From Solwaraspora sp. WMMD792 (GTDB lineage: Bacteria; Actinomycetota; Actinomycetes; Mycobacteriales; Micromonosporaceae): a DNA stretch of 64,000 nucleotides. The DNA lies in assembly GCF_029626105.1 (NCBI RefSeq), contig NZ_JARUBH010000009.1, positions 4,154,001 through 4,218,000 of the forward strand. Reading direction: 5' to 3'. Below the pieces are notes generated by a model. It saw only the letters and a list, made by a program, of their open reading frames with translations. It was not told the origin of the DNA and searched no databases. A program made the translations under genes and the position numbers. Below are positions 27,082 through 37,198 of the stretch, in pieces; the first letter of the stretch is position 1, and every line of letters starts with the position of its first letter.

Positions 27082-29247
27082 GTGAGGAAACGCACCCGCC
27101 ACCCAGCTCGCAGTGGCCGCCTCGTCCAACTGCTCCGGGCCGGTCTGATCGCCGGTGTCGTGGTCGCCGCCGCCGCGTACCCGATGGCCGCCGTTGCCGG
27201 TCTCGGCGTCATCGCCAGCACCAAGGCGATCGACCAGATCCCCAGCGAGCTGCGCGAGGCCCAGCCCGCCCAGACGTCGTACGTCTACGCCGCCGACGGC
27301 AAGACCCTGGTGACGATGTTCTACGAGGAGCACCGCAAGTACGTACCGCTGACCGAGATGTCGCCGTTCATCCAGCAGGCCATCGTCGCCTCCGAGGACA
27401 ACCGGTTCTACCAGCACTCCGGCGTCGACCCGAAGGGCGTCGCCCGGGCGTTCGTCGCCAACCAGCAGGCCGGCGGGGTGTCCCAGGGCGGCTCCACACT
27501 GACCATGCAGTACGTCCGGCTCGCCCTGCAGCAGACCGCCCAGAACCCGTTGGAGCTGCAGGCGGCCACGGCACAGACCCCCGGCCGCAAGATCCGGGAG
27601 ATCCGGATCGCCATGGAGCTCGAGAAGCAGATGTCCAAACCGGAGATCCTGGAGCGGTACCTCAACGCCGCCTACTTCGGTCACCGGGCGTACGGCATCT
27701 ACGCCGCCGCGGAGATCTTCTTCTCCAAGCACCCGAAGGCGCTGACCGCCAGCGAGGCCGCGCTGATCGCCGGACTGGTCAAGGCACCGTCGGAGTACGA
27801 CCCGGCGACATCGGACCAGGCCGCGGCCACCGAGCGGCGCAACTACGTCATCGACCGCATGGCCGACCTGGGCTACCTCTCCCCGGTCGCGGCCGAGCAG
27901 GCCAAGGCCGAACCGATCCGGCTCAACCTGAGCACCCCGCCGAACGAGTGCGTGTCGGTGCCGCAGGAGCACAACGACTGGGGCTTCTTCTGCGACTACC
28001 TCAAGTCCTGGTGGATGAGCCAGAAGGCGTTCGGCGACAGCCCGTCCGAGCGGCTGGCCAACCTGCGTACCGGCGGGTACCGGATCGTCACCAGCCTCGA
28101 CCCCGGCATCCAGAAGGTCGCCCAGGAACAGGTCACTTCCCGGGAGTCGATCGGCAGCCCGTTCGCGCACGGCCTGGTGGCGGTCGAACCCGGCACCGGA
28201 CAGGTCAAGGCGATGGCGGTCAACCGGGTCTACTCGCTCGACCAGACCGACAACGGACAGCACTCCAACCCCAACCTGCGGGAGAAGGTCAAAGGCAACT
28301 ACCCGAACACGGTGACACCGCTGCTCGGCGGCGGCGACCTGCCCGGGTACCAGGCCGGCTCGACCTTCAAGATGTTCACCATGCTGGCCGCGCTGGACGC
28401 CGGGATGCCGTTGCGCTCCGGGTTCAACGCGCCGCACCGGATCAACTCCATCTACGACGGCGGCGAGGGCTCCAGCAGCTGCGGCGGACGGTGGTGCCCG
28501 AGCAACGCCGACGGGTCGATGGCCGGTTTCCACTACATGTGGTCCGGGTTCGGTAAGTCGGTCAACACCTACTTCGTCTGGCTGCTGCAGCAGGTCGGCG
28601 CGGAGAAGGCGGTGCAGATGGCCGAGCGGCTCGGGCTGCGTTGGCGCACCGACGTCGACCGGCGCAACGCCTCACCGGAGCACGCCAGCAAGTGGGGTGC
28701 GTTCACCCTCGGCGTCTCCGACGTGACCCCGCTGGAGATGGCGAACGCGTACGCCACCATCGCCGCCGACGGCAGCCACTGCGAGGACTCCCCGGTGCTG
28801 GCGGTGGAGAACCCGGACGGCAGCCCGGTCACCTACCGGGCGTTGACCGGGGTCGACGTCGAGGTGGCAACCCCGCGCTGCCGGGCGGCCTTCTCGCCGG
28901 ACGTGGCCCGAGCCGCCACCGACGCCGCCCGCTGCCCGGTCGGTGACCGCCCGGCCGCCGGCGGCTGTGGCGGCTGGGCCACCGCCGAAGGGGTCGCCAA
29001 GGCGGTCGGGCGGCCGGTTGCCGGCAAGACCGGTACCACCGACAGCACCCGGTCCGCCTGGTTCACCGGCTACACCCCGGAACTCGCCGTGGCCAGCTTC
29101 ATCGCCGACCCGGACAACCCGTTCAACGCGGTCGGCGACTGGCAGTCGCAGAAGCCGGTGGACTCGGCCGCCGGCACGTTGAAGAACGCCCTCAAGGGCA
29201 AGCCGCCACGCCAGTTCACCCCGCCGTCAGCCGAGATCGTCGGCTGA
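27082..29247 (+). CDS. Class A penicillin-binding protein (transglycosylase/transpeptidase)
   Basis: A 721-residue membrane enzyme that polymerises and cross-links peptidoglycan. One N-terminal transmembrane helix (about residues 17-42) is followed by the GT51 domain with catalytic Glu105 (SEDNRFYQHSGVD) and GGSTLTMQYV. The transpeptidase domain has Ser427-x-x-Lys430 (GSTFK), an SVN motif in KSVNTYFVW and Lys649-Thr-Gly-Thr. No PASTA repeats are present. It is divergent from cobC, and its last 21 bases overlap the end of the convergent cobB. Confidence 0.96.
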   Translation: MRKRTRHPARSGRLVQLLRAGLIAGVVVAAAAYPMAAVAGLGVIASTKAIDQIPSELREAQPAQTSYVYAADGKTLVTMFYEEHRKYVPLTEMSPFIQQAIVASEDNRFYQHSGVDPKGVARAFVANQQAGGVSQGGSTLTMQYVRLALQQTAQNPLELQAATAQTPGRKIREIRIAMELEKQMSKPEILERYLNAAYFGHRAYGIYAAAEIFFSKHPKALTASEAALIAGLVKAPSEYDPATSDQAAATERRNYVIDRMADLGYLSPVAAEQAKAEPIRLNLSTPPNECVSVPQEHNDWGFFCDYLKSWWMSQKAFGDSPSERLANLRTGGYRIVTSLDPGIQKVAQEQVTSRESIGSPFAHGLVAVEPGTGQVKAMAVNRVYSLDQTDNGQHSNPNLREKVKGNYPNTVTPLLGGGDLPGYQAGSTFKMFTMLAALDAGMPLRSGFNAPHRINSIYDGGEGSSSCGGRWCPSNADGSMAGFHYMWSGFGKSVNTYFVWLLQQVGAEKAVQMAERLGLRWRTDVDRRNASPEHASKWGAFTLGVSDVTPLEMANAYATIAADGSHCEDSPVLAVENPDGSPVTYRALTGVDVEVATPRCRAAFSPDVARAATDAARCPVGDRPAAGGCGGWATAEGVAKAVGRPVAGKTGTTDSTRSAWFTGYTPELAVASFIADPDNPFNAVGDWQSQKPVDSAAGTLKNALKGKPPRQFTPPSAEIVG

Positions 29248-30822
29248 GGCCACCAGCACCGGCTCGGTGTCCTCGTCGTCGCCGACCGACGGCGGCCGTG
29301 GCCCAGGCGGATGCTGCACGGACGCATGCGGCGCTGCCGAATGCGGTGCAGGCGGGTGCGGACCGGGCGGATGCGGCGGCACCGGCGGATGCGGTGCGGG
29401 CTCCCCCGCTGGCGGGCCGACCGGGGAGCCCGCACCGGTACGGCCGTCGGCGGCGGCGACCACCAGTCGCCGGGCGATCTCCGGCGCCCCCGCCCAGTGC
29501 AGCGTCAACTGGGAGGCGTGCACCCGACGCCAGACGAAGCCCTCCGGCACCCCGTTGCCCCAGGTCCACGCGGGGGTGTGGCCGGCACGCGGGGAAACCA
29601 CCATCTGGTGCTGCTTGTAGCCGATCAGTCGGCCGCCGAGCGGCGCGACCGGGGTGGCCGCCCGCGACGTCGCCTCCCGGTAGCCGACGATCATCCGGTC
29701 GGTGGTCGACGCCGCCGCGTCGAACACCTCACCCATCGGCCGCCCGTCACACTCCCGGACCAGCCAGAGCAGCCCGGTCCCCTCGGCAAGCACCGGCCGA
29801 CCGGACCGGGCGAGGTCGGCCACCGCGAGGGTCAACGCCCGGTTCGCCGACAACTCCGGCAGGTAGGTCTCCGGCAGCCCGCCGGGCAGCACCAGCGCCG
29901 CCGTCGCCTCCGGCAACGACTCGTCCCGCAGCGGATCTACCGGCACCACCGCGGCACCGGCAGCGGTGAGCAGTTCGACCGTCTCCGCGTAGCCGTAGAT
30001 CAGCTCAGCGGTGCCGGCGACCGCGATCACCGGACGCCGGGCCGGCGGCGGCGCCGGCGGCACCCCGGCCGCCTCGGCCTCGGCCGCCAACGCGTCGCCG
30101 GCGGTCCACTCCGGCACCGGCAGCGGCGGCGCTGACCGGGCCATTGCCAGCACCAGGTCCAGGTCGACGGCCGCGTCCACCGCCTCACCGAGCCGGCGGA
30201 TCAGCCGTACCGTGTCGATGCTGTGATGCGCGACCGGCACCACCCCGGCCGGACGCGGAATCCCCGCCGGCAGTTCGCCCCGGTGCAGCGCGCCGAGCAC
30301 CGGCACGCCGATCTCGTCCAACGCGGTACGGAGCACCTGTTCGTGCCGCGCCGAGCTGACCCGGTTGAGGATCACCCCGCCGAGCCAGAGCAGTTCGTCG
30401 TACGCCCGGAAGCCGTGCACCAGCGCGCCCACCGACTGCCCCATCGTCGCCGCGTCCACCACCAGCAGCACCGGGGCACGCACGGCGGTGGCGACGGTGG
30501 CCGTGGACGGGCTGTCCGGTCGGCTACCGAGACCGTCGAACAGCCCCATCGCCCCGGCGACCACGGCGATGTCGGCTCCGGCCGCACCGTGCGCCAGCAA
30601 CGGACCGATCCGCCCGGAGCCCACCAGCATCGGGTCCAGGTTGCGGCCCGGACGCCCGGCGGCGGCGCCCAGGTACGCGGCGTCGGTGTGGTCCGGCCCG
30701 ACCTTCAGCCCGGCGGTGCTCAGCCCTCGGTGCCGCAGCGCGGCCAGCAGGCCGATCGCCACCGACGACTTGCCGTGGCCGGACGCGGGGGCGCTCACCA
30801 CCAGGCGGGGCAGGGACGGCAT
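29227..30822 (-). CDS. cobB: Cobyrinate a,c-diamide synthase with altered glutaminase site
   Basis: A 531-residue CobB/CbiA protein that amidates cobyrinate or hydrogenobyrinate with ATP. The N-terminal P-loop (SAPASGHGKSSVAIGLL), DHTDAAYL and the GAMGLFDG run are conserved. The C-terminal class I glutaminase fold is recognisable (LVLPGGLPETYLPELSANR), but the nucleophile segment that normally reads AECGG is AEGTG here, so the catalytic Cys is missing. The last 75 residues are a Pro/His-rich repeat-like tail. The ATG at 30822 follows AGAGGAG. The amide nitrogen might come from ammonia or a partner; this is inference. Confidence 0.88.
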   Translation of the reverse strand: MPSLPRLVVSAPASGHGKSSVAIGLLAALRHRGLSTAGLKVGPDHTDAAYLGAAAGRPGRNLDPMLVGSGRIGPLLAHGAAGADIAVVAGAMGLFDGLGSRPDSPSTATVATAVRAPVLLVVDAATMGQSVGALVHGFRAYDELLWLGGVILNRVSSARHEQVLRTALDEIGVPVLGALHRGELPAGIPRPAGVVPVAHHSIDTVRLIRRLGEAVDAAVDLDLVLAMARSAPPLPVPEWTAGDALAAEAEAAGVPPAPPPARRPVIAVAGTAELIYGYAETVELLTAAGAAVVPVDPLRDESLPEATAALVLPGGLPETYLPELSANRALTLAVADLARSGRPVLAEGTGLLWLVRECDGRPMGEVFDAAASTTDRMIVGYREATSRAATPVAPLGGRLIGYKQHQMVVSPRAGHTPAWTWGNGVPEGFVWRRVHASQLTLHWAGAPEIARRLVVAAADGRTGAGSPVGPPAGEPAPHPPVPPHPPGPHPPAPHSAAPHASVQHPPGPRPPSVGDDEDTEPVLVASADDLG

Positions 30823-30951
30823 CTGCGACTCCTCTGTACGTACGGGTGGCGGGCGGTCCCGGGCCCGACGGACGCCCGGTGGGGTCGGCCGGACCGCCAC
30901 CGGCGGCATCGGTGGAACAGCCGCAAGACGATACCCGGTAGTCTCCGCAAT

Positions 30952-31791
30952 GTGTACCGGTTCCTGCTGACGCCCCGGTGGCTGGGCTACCTCGCGGTGG
31001 CCCTGGCCGCCGCGGCGGTGATGGTACAGCTGGGAAACTGGCAGCTCGACCGCTACCACCAACGCAGCGCGGTCAACGACCGGATCGACGCCGCCGGGCA
31101 GCAGACCCCGGCCGAGCTGACCCAGGCCGCCGGCCGCCCCGGTCCGGCACCCGGGCAGGCCGGCGACGCGCCGCCGGAATCGGCCACCTGGACCAGGGTG
31201 ACCGCCGTCGGGCGCTACGACAGCGACAACCACGTGCTGGTCCGCAGCCGTACGGTGAACAGCCGGGTCGGGTACGAGGTGCTCACCCCGCTGGTGCTGG
31301 CGGACGGTTCCGCAGTGCTGGTCGACCGGGGCTGGATCCCGCCGGACGACAATGGGCTCGCCGTCGCGCCGCCGGTGCCGCCGGCGCCGACCGGCGAGGT
31401 GAGGGTGACCGGACTGCTGCGCCAGCCGGAGCCGATGTCCGGCTCGGTGACCCGCCAGGACGGCACGCTGCAGACCCGGCGGATCGCCACCCCGGTGCTC
31501 GCCGCCGAGTTGCCCTACCCGATCTACGGCGGTTACGTGCTGCTGCAGCAGCAGGACCCACCGGCCGACCCGGTCTTCGTCGCCGTACCGATCCGGCACG
31601 AGAACAGCTGGCAGAACGGCGGCTACGTGGCCCAGTGGTGGATCTTCGCGGCGATGACCCTGGTCGGTTTCGGCTGGCTGGCCCGGCGCGAGGCACACCA
31701 CCGGCGGCGGCCGGCCGGCGACGGTGACCGGGCCGATGCCACCGGAGGCGATGCCGGCCCGGTCGACCAGCGTCCGACTACCGTGCGGTGA
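30952..31791 (+). CDS. SURF1-family cytochrome oxidase assembly protein
   Basis: A 279-residue membrane protein of the SURF1 family, which helps insert haem a into aa3-type cytochrome oxidase. An N-terminal helix (PRWLGYLAVALAAAAVMV) is followed by the motif GNWQLDRYHQR, an extracellular domain with LVDRGWIP, and a C-terminal helix (WWIFAAMTLVGFGWL). The GTG start is at 30952. Its stop overlaps the permease start. The CtaJ-like gene at 7.4 kb is a likely functional relative. Confidence 0.92.
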   Translation: MYRFLLTPRWLGYLAVALAAAAVMVQLGNWQLDRYHQRSAVNDRIDAAGQQTPAELTQAAGRPGPAPGQAGDAPPESATWTRVTAVGRYDSDNHVLVRSRTVNSRVGYEVLTPLVLADGSAVLVDRGWIPPDDNGLAVAPPVPPAPTGEVRVTGLLRQPEPMSGSVTRQDGTLQTRRIATPVLAAELPYPIYGGYVLLQQQDPPADPVFVAVPIRHENSWQNGGYVAQWWIFAAMTLVGFGWLARREAHHRRRPAGDGDRADATGGDAGPVDQRPTTVR

Positions 31792-33050
31792 GCCCGACCG
31801 ACCCGTCGCCCGGCGGTCTGGCCCGTCGGCTCGGCACCGGCGACGCGGTGGTCGTCGGTCTCGGCGCGATGATCGGCGCCGGGGTGTTCGCCGCGTTCGC
31901 CCCGGCGGCGGCCGCCGCCGGCGGCTGGCTGCTGGCCGCGCTCGGCGTCGCCGCCGTGGTGGCCTACTGCAACGCGATGTCGTCGGCGCGGCTGGCCGCC
32001 CGCTACCCGGAGTCCGGCGGCACCTACGTGTACGGCCGACAACGCCTCGGCGACCTCTGGGGCCACCTCGCCGGCTGGGGGTTCGTGGTCGGCAAGACCG
32101 CCTCGTGCGCGGCGATGGCGCTCACCGTCGGCAGCTACCTGGCACCGGGGTACGCCCGGCCGGTAGCGGTCGCCGCGGTGGTCGCGCTCACCGCGCTGAA
32201 CCTGTTCGGCGTACACCGGTCGGCGCTGGCCACCCGGATCATCGTCGGTGTCGTGCTGGTGGTGCTGGCGGCGGTGGTCGTGGCCGGCCTGCTCGGCGGC
32301 ACCGGGCCGGTCGTCGGTGCGGCGGGCGGCGTACCCGTCGACGGTTGGGGGGTGCTGCAGGGCGCCGGGCTGCTCTTCTTCGCCTTCGCCGGCTACGCCC
32401 GGATCGCCACCCTCGGCGAGGAGGTCCGCGACCCGCGGCGCACCATCCCGCGGGCGATCCCGATCGCGCTGGGCATCGCCCTGACGGTGTACGCGCTGGT
32501 CGCGATCGCCACGCTGCGGGCCCTGGGCCCGGCCGGGCTGGCCGACGCTCCGGCACCGCTGGCCGCCGCCGTGTCGCAGGCCGGTGCCGGTTGGTTGGTC
32601 CCGGTGGTACGGATCGGCGCGGCGACGGCGGCGCTCGGCGCGCTGCTGGCGTTGATCCTCGGGGTGTCCCGGACCGTGTTCGCGATGTCCCGGGGCCGGC
32701 ACCTGCCGGCCGGGCTGGACGCCGTGCACCCACGTCGGCAGGTGCCGCACCGGGCGGAGATCGCGGTCGGGGTCGCGGTGGTCGCCCTGGTCTGCGTCGC
32801 CGACCTGCGCGAGGCGATCGGCTTCTCGTCGTTCGGCGTACTGATCTATTACGCGGTGGCCAACGCCGCCGCGCTGACCCTGCGCCGCGACGAGGGCGCG
32901 CTACCGAGGTCGGTGCCGGTCGTCGGGATCGCCGGTTGTCTGCTGCTGGCCGCCACCCTGCCCGGCACGGCGGTGCTCACCGGGCTGGTGGTCTTCGCCG
33001 TCGGCGGCGTCGTCTGGTGGGCCGGTCGCGGCGTCCGGTCCCGCCGCTGA
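31788..33050 (+). CDS. APC-superfamily amino-acid permease
   Basis: A 420-residue, roughly 12-helix permease. The first helix motif GAMIGAGVFAAFAPAAAAAG and the family motif FFAFAGYARIATLGEEVRDP (helix 6 to loop) identify the amino acid-polyamine-organocation superfamily. It uses a GTG overlapping the SURF1 stop (GTGA), so it is translationally coupled to it. Substrate not predicted. Confidence 0.92.
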   Translation: MSPTDPSPGGLARRLGTGDAVVVGLGAMIGAGVFAAFAPAAAAAGGWLLAALGVAAVVAYCNAMSSARLAARYPESGGTYVYGRQRLGDLWGHLAGWGFVVGKTASCAAMALTVGSYLAPGYARPVAVAAVVALTALNLFGVHRSALATRIIVGVVLVVLAAVVVAGLLGGTGPVVGAAGGVPVDGWGVLQGAGLLFFAFAGYARIATLGEEVRDPRRTIPRAIPIALGIALTVYALVAIATLRALGPAGLADAPAPLAAAVSQAGAGWLVPVVRIGAATAALGALLALILGVSRTVFAMSRGRHLPAGLDAVHPRRQVPHRAEIAVGVAVVALVCVADLREAIGFSSFGVLIYYAVANAAALTLRRDEGALPRSVPVVGIAGCLLLAATLPGTAVLTGLVVFAVGGVVWWAGRGVRSRR

Positions 33051-33108
33051 GCCATCCGGCCGCCCGCTGAGCGATGCCCGGCGGCGAGGGAACCCACATG
33101 GTTTGGCT

Positions 33109-33159
33109 CTGCCGGTCCCGCTGCCCGGGGCGCCAGCACCCGGGCAGCGGGACCGGCAG
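33109..33159. terminator. Strong convergent hairpin terminator (21-bp perfect stem)
   Basis: Arms at 33109-33129 and 33139-33159 are perfect complements with a nine-base loop. It lies between the stops of the permease (33050, plus) and araA (33163, minus), only three bases from the latter. Bidirectional termination is the natural reading. Confidence 0.85.
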
Positions 33160-33162
33160 GCG

Positions 33163-34659
33163 TCAGAAGCCGCGGGCCAGCCGGTGGTACGCCTGGCTCC
33201 AGCGCAGCTCGGCGGCGAACCGCCGGACCGTGGTGTCGGCGTCGATGACCGCCAGTTCGGTGCCGGTCATCTCGGCCAGGTCGTGCAACTCGTCCACCCC
33301 GACGGCCTGGGAGAGAACGGTGTGGTGCGGGCCGCCGGCGGTCAGCCATGCCTCCGCCGACGTCGGCAGGTCCGGCTCGGGGCGCCACACCGCCCGGGCC
33401 ACCGGCAACTTCGGCAGCGGCTGTGCCGGCGGCACGACCTCTATCTCGTTGGCCACCAGACGGAACCGTTCGCCCAGGTCGACCATGCCGAGCACGACGG
33501 CCCGGCCGGGTGCGGCATCGAAGACCAACCGCACCGGGTCCTCCCGGCCGCCGATGCTCAGCGGATGGATCTCACACGACGGGGTGTCGGCGGCGATGCT
33601 CGGGCAGACCTCCAGCATGTGCGCCCCGAGGATCCGCTCCTGCCCAAGGGTCAGGTCGTAGGTGTAGTCCTCCATGAACGACGTACCACCGGAGGCGCCG
33701 ACGGACATGGCCTTGAGGGTGCGCACCAGTACGGCGGTCTTCCAGTCGCCCTCACCACCGAAGCCGTAGCCGTCGGCCATCAGCCGCTGCACCGCCAGAC
33801 CGGGCAGCTGCCGCAGCCCGCCCAGGTCCTCGAAGTTGGTGGTGAAGGCCCGGAAGCCGCCCTCGGTCAGGAAGCCGCGCAGACCCAGCTCGATGCGGGC
33901 GGCGTAGCGCAGCGAGTCGTGCCGGTCGCCGCCGGCCCGCAACGCCGGGTCCACCCGGTACCGCTGCTCGTACTCGTCGACAAGGACCTTGACGTCGGGG
34001 TCCGGTACCGCGTCGACCGCCTCGACCAGCTCGTTCACCCCGTACGTGTTGACCGAGACGCCGAACCGGACCTGCGCCTCCACCTTGTCGCCTTCAGTGA
34101 CCGCGACGTTGCGCATGTTGTCGCCGAACCGGGCCAGCTTCAGTGACCGCAGCTCGGTGTGGCCGATCGCGGCCCGCGCCCAGCCGGCGATCCGGCCGAC
34201 GACCCGGGGGTCGCTGACGTGGCCGGCGACGGTCTTGCGGGCCACCCCGAGCCGGGTCTGCACGTAGCCGAACTCGCGGTCGCCGTGCGCGGCCTGGTTC
34301 AGGTTCATGAAGTCCATGTCGATCTCGGCCCACGGCAGCGTCACGTTCGCCTGAGTGTGCAGGTGCAGCAGCGGCTTGCGCAGCGCGTCCAGGCCGGAGA
34401 TCCACATCTTCGCCGGGGAGAACGTGTGCATCCAGGCGACCACCCCGACCACGCCGGGTTCGGCGTTGGCGGCGAGGCAGACCCGCAGGATCTCCTCCGG
34501 GCTGGTCAGCACCGGCTGCCAGACGATCTTGACCGGCAGCCCGTCGGCGTCGTCCAACCGCCGGGCGATCTCCTGGGACTGCTCAGCCACCTGCTGCAAC
34601 GTCTCCGGACCGTACAGCCCCTGGCTGCCGGTCAGAAACCACACCTGCGCCGACCGCAT
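33163..34659 (-). CDS. araA: L-arabinose isomerase
   Basis: A 498-residue enzyme converting L-arabinose to L-ribulose. Conserved blocks include [15 protein letters not shown] at the N-terminus, [15 protein letters not shown], the metal-ligand Glu segments in [12 protein letters not shown] and [11 protein letters not shown], and HMLEVCPSI with its His. The ATG at 34659 is chosen because GGAGG lies six bases upstream of it; the longer ATG start at 34671 would place that site inside the gene. Last gene of the pentose operon, ended by a strong hairpin. Confidence 0.97.
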   Translation of the reverse strand: MRSAQVWFLTGSQGLYGPETLQQVAEQSQEIARRLDDADGLPVKIVWQPVLTSPEEILRVCLAANAEPGVVGVVAWMHTFSPAKMWISGLDALRKPLLHLHTQANVTLPWAEIDMDFMNLNQAAHGDREFGYVQTRLGVARKTVAGHVSDPRVVGRIAGWARAAIGHTELRSLKLARFGDNMRNVAVTEGDKVEAQVRFGVSVNTYGVNELVEAVDAVPDPDVKVLVDEYEQRYRVDPALRAGGDRHDSLRYAARIELGLRGFLTEGGFRAFTTNFEDLGGLRQLPGLAVQRLMADGYGFGGEGDWKTAVLVRTLKAMSVGASGGTSFMEDYTYDLTLGQERILGAHMLEVCPSIAADTPSCEIHPLSIGGREDPVRLVFDAAPGRAVVLGMVDLGERFRLVANEIEVVPPAQPLPKLPVARAVWRPEPDLPTSAEAWLTAGGPHHTVLSQAVGVDELHDLAEMTGTELAVIDADTTVRRFAAELRWSQAYHRLARGF

Positions 34660-34735
34660 CGATGCCTCCATCACCACGGATCCCCCCTGTGCCACACTTC
34701 TCGGTCCCATCTGGACAATCTCTGCCGGCTGCGGT

Positions 34736-35473
34736 TCACCGCTGGCCGTACACGTTCTGGTAGCGCTCGTACAGCGCGTCGACCGCCGCCTGCGGCAGCG
34801 GCTCGACCGGACCGAGCTGGCGGGCCAGGTGGATGGTGCGGGCCACGTCCTCGCACATCACCGCCGCCTTCACCGCCGCCTTCGCGGTCGCGCCGATGGT
34901 GAACGGGCCGTGCTGGCGCATCAGCACCGCCGGTGACCGGTGTCCGGTGAGCGTCGCGACGATGCCCCGGCCGATCGCGTCGGAGCCGATCAACGCGAAC
35001 GGCCCGACCGGGATCTCGCCGCCGAACTCGTCGGCCATCGCGGTCACCGCGCACGGGATCGGTTCGCCGCGTGCCGACCAGGCGGTGGCGTACGGGCTGT
35101 GCGTGTGCACCACCCCGCCGACCTGCGGCATGTGCCGGTAGACGTACGCGTGTGCCTCGGTGTCGCTCGACGGCGCGTAGTCGCCCTCGACCAGCGAGCC
35201 GTCGAGATCGGTGACGACCATGTGCGCCGGGGTGAGCTCGTCGTAGCTGACCCCGGACGGCTTGATCACCAGCAGGTCGGCGCCGGGCACCCGGGCCGAG
35301 ACGTTGCCGCTGGTCCAGGTGACCAGCCCCCAGCGGGTCAGGTGCTCGTGCAGCCGGCACACCTCGGCACGCAGCCGGGTGATCTCGGCGGCCACGTCGG
35401 TGGCTGCGACGTCGGTGGCGGAGCCGGCGGTCGTTGCGGGGCCGGCGGTCGTTGCGCGGGCGGTGGTGCTCAT
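34736..35473 (-). CDS. araD: L-ribulose-5-phosphate 4-epimerase
   Basis: A 245-residue class II aldolase-fold zinc enzyme that makes D-xylulose 5-phosphate. Zinc ligands are in the HTHS motif ([13 protein letters not shown]) and in [17 protein letters not shown] and KPSG bind the phosphate. The first 25 residues are an Ala/Thr-rich duplication ([21 protein letters not shown]) not found in most AraD. Its ATG overlaps the araB stop (ATGA). Confidence 0.96.
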   Translation of the reverse strand: MSTTARATTAGPATTAGSATDVAATDVAAEITRLRAEVCRLHEHLTRWGLVTWTSGNVSARVPGADLLVIKPSGVSYDELTPAHMVVTDLDGSLVEGDYAPSSDTEAHAYVYRHMPQVGGVVHTHSPYATAWSARGEPIPCAVTAMADEFGGEIPVGPFALIGSDAIGRGIVATLTGHRSPAVLMRQHGPFTIGATAKAAVKAAVMCEDVARTIHLARQLGPVEPLPQAAVDALYERYQNVYGQR

Positions 35474-37155
35474 CAGGCGGATACCTCCCGGTCGGAGCGG
35501 GCGAGCGCGGCGTTGCGGATGTCCCGCAGCCGGTGCATCGCCTTGTCGGCACCGGTGCCGAAGTGGTCGTGCAGCAGCTGGTACTCGGCGTACAGCCGGT
35601 CGTAGCCGGCGGCGGCATCGGGGTCGGGGCGGTAGACGGCGGTCTCCACCGCGCCCATCACCCCTGCCGCGGTGACCACGTCCGGGTACGCCCCGGCGGC
35701 GACCGCCGCGTGGATCGCCGAACCGAGCGCCGGTGCCTGGTCGGAGCTGGCCACGCTGACCGGCCGGCGCAGCACGTCGGCGTAGATCTGCATGATCAGC
35801 TTGTTTCGTTTCAACCCACCGGCGACGACGAACTCGGTCACCGGCAGCCCGGCCCGTTCGAACGTCTCCACGATGGTCCGGGTGCCGAACGCGGTCGCCT
35901 CGATCAGCGCCCGGTAGATCTCGTCCGGCCGGGTCGCCAGGGTCAGCCCGACGATCAGCCCGGACAGGTGATGGTCGACCAGGACCGACCGGTTGCCGCT
36001 GTGCCAGTCCAGGGCGACCAGCCCGTGCCCGCCGACCGGCTGCTCGGTGGCCTGCCGGGTGAGCAGGTCGTGCACGCTGAGTCCGAGGCGCGCGGCCTCG
36101 TCGTGCACCGCCGGCGGTACGCCGTTGTCGACGAACCAGGCGAAGATGTCACCGACGCCGGACTGGCCGGCCTCGTAGCCGTACGCCCCGGCGGTGATGC
36201 CGCCGTCGACGACGCCGCAGATGCCCGGGACCTCGACCAGGTCGGTGCCGTTCATCACGTGGCAGGTCGAGGTGCCCATCACGGCGAGCAGCTGTCCCGG
36301 TGCGACCGCGCCGGCCGCCGGCGGGGTGACGTGCGCGTCGACGTTGCCGACGGCCACCGCGATGCCGGCCGGCAGCCCGGTCCAGCCGGCGGCCTCGGCG
36401 GTCAACCCGCCGGCCCGGGCGCCCAGCGGCAGGATCGGGTGTTCCAGCCGGGTGGCCGCGAAGTCGGCGAAGTCGGGGTGCAGCGCGGCCAGGTACGCCG
36501 GGTCCGGGTACCGGCCGTCCTGGTAAATACCCTTGTAGCCGGCGGTGCAGGCGTTACGGGTCTCGGCGCCGCACAGCTGCCAGACGATCCAGTCGGCGGC
36601 CTCGATCCACCGCTCGGTACGGGAGTAGACCTCCGGGTCCTCCTCCAGCACCTGCAACGCCTTGGCGAACTGCCACTCGGCGGAGATCTTGCCGCCGTAC
36701 CGGCCGATCCACGGCTCGCCGCGCTGGTGGGCCAGGGCGTTGATCCGGTCGGCCTGTGGCTGCGCCGAGTGGTGCTTCCACAGCTTCGGCCAGGCGTGCG
36801 GCCGCTCGGCCAGCTCGGGCAGCTGGCACAGCGGGGTGCCGTCGGCCAGGGTCGGCAGCACCGTGCACGCGGTGAAGTCGGTGGCGATGCCGATCACCTG
36901 TGCCGGATCCACGCCGGCGTCGGCGAGTGCCGCCGGCACGGCGTGGCGCAGCACGTCCCGGTAGTCCTCCGGGTCCTGCAGGGCCCAGTCCGGCGGCAGC
37001 GGTTTGCCGCTGGTGGGCAGGGCCCGGTCGATGACGGCGTTGCGGTACTCGTGCACCGCCGAGCCTGCTTCGGCGCCGTCGGCGACCCGGACCACGACGG
37101 CCCGCCCGGACAAGGTGCCGAAGTCGATGCCGATGGTGTACTGGTCGGTGTTCAC
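35473..37155 (-). CDS. araB: Ribulokinase
   Basis: A 560-residue FGGY-family kinase that phosphorylates L-ribulose. IGIDFGTLSGRAVVV at the N-terminus binds phosphate, and AVGNVDAHV, GTSTCHVM, and LIEATAFGTRTIVE with GGLKRNKL form the C-terminal ATP site. The GTG start at 37155 follows AGGGAGA. It lies 43 bases after the permease gene, so the transporter and catabolic genes form one transcription unit. Confidence 0.96.
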   Translation of the reverse strand: MNTDQYTIGIDFGTLSGRAVVVRVADGAEAGSAVHEYRNAVIDRALPTSGKPLPPDWALQDPEDYRDVLRHAVPAALADAGVDPAQVIGIATDFTACTVLPTLADGTPLCQLPELAERPHAWPKLWKHHSAQPQADRINALAHQRGEPWIGRYGGKISAEWQFAKALQVLEEDPEVYSRTERWIEAADWIVWQLCGAETRNACTAGYKGIYQDGRYPDPAYLAALHPDFADFAATRLEHPILPLGARAGGLTAEAAGWTGLPAGIAVAVGNVDAHVTPPAAGAVAPGQLLAVMGTSTCHVMNGTDLVEVPGICGVVDGGITAGAYGYEAGQSGVGDIFAWFVDNGVPPAVHDEAARLGLSVHDLLTRQATEQPVGGHGLVALDWHSGNRSVLVDHHLSGLIVGLTLATRPDEIYRALIEATAFGTRTIVETFERAGLPVTEFVVAGGLKRNKLIMQIYADVLRRPVSVASSDQAPALGSAIHAAVAAGAYPDVVTAAGVMGAVETAVYRPDPDAAAGYDRLYAEYQLLHDHFGTGADKAMHRLRDIRNAALARSDREVSA

Positions 37156-37198
37156 CCGTTCTCCCTGTGGTGGATTCCTACCTGGCCACTATGGTGAG

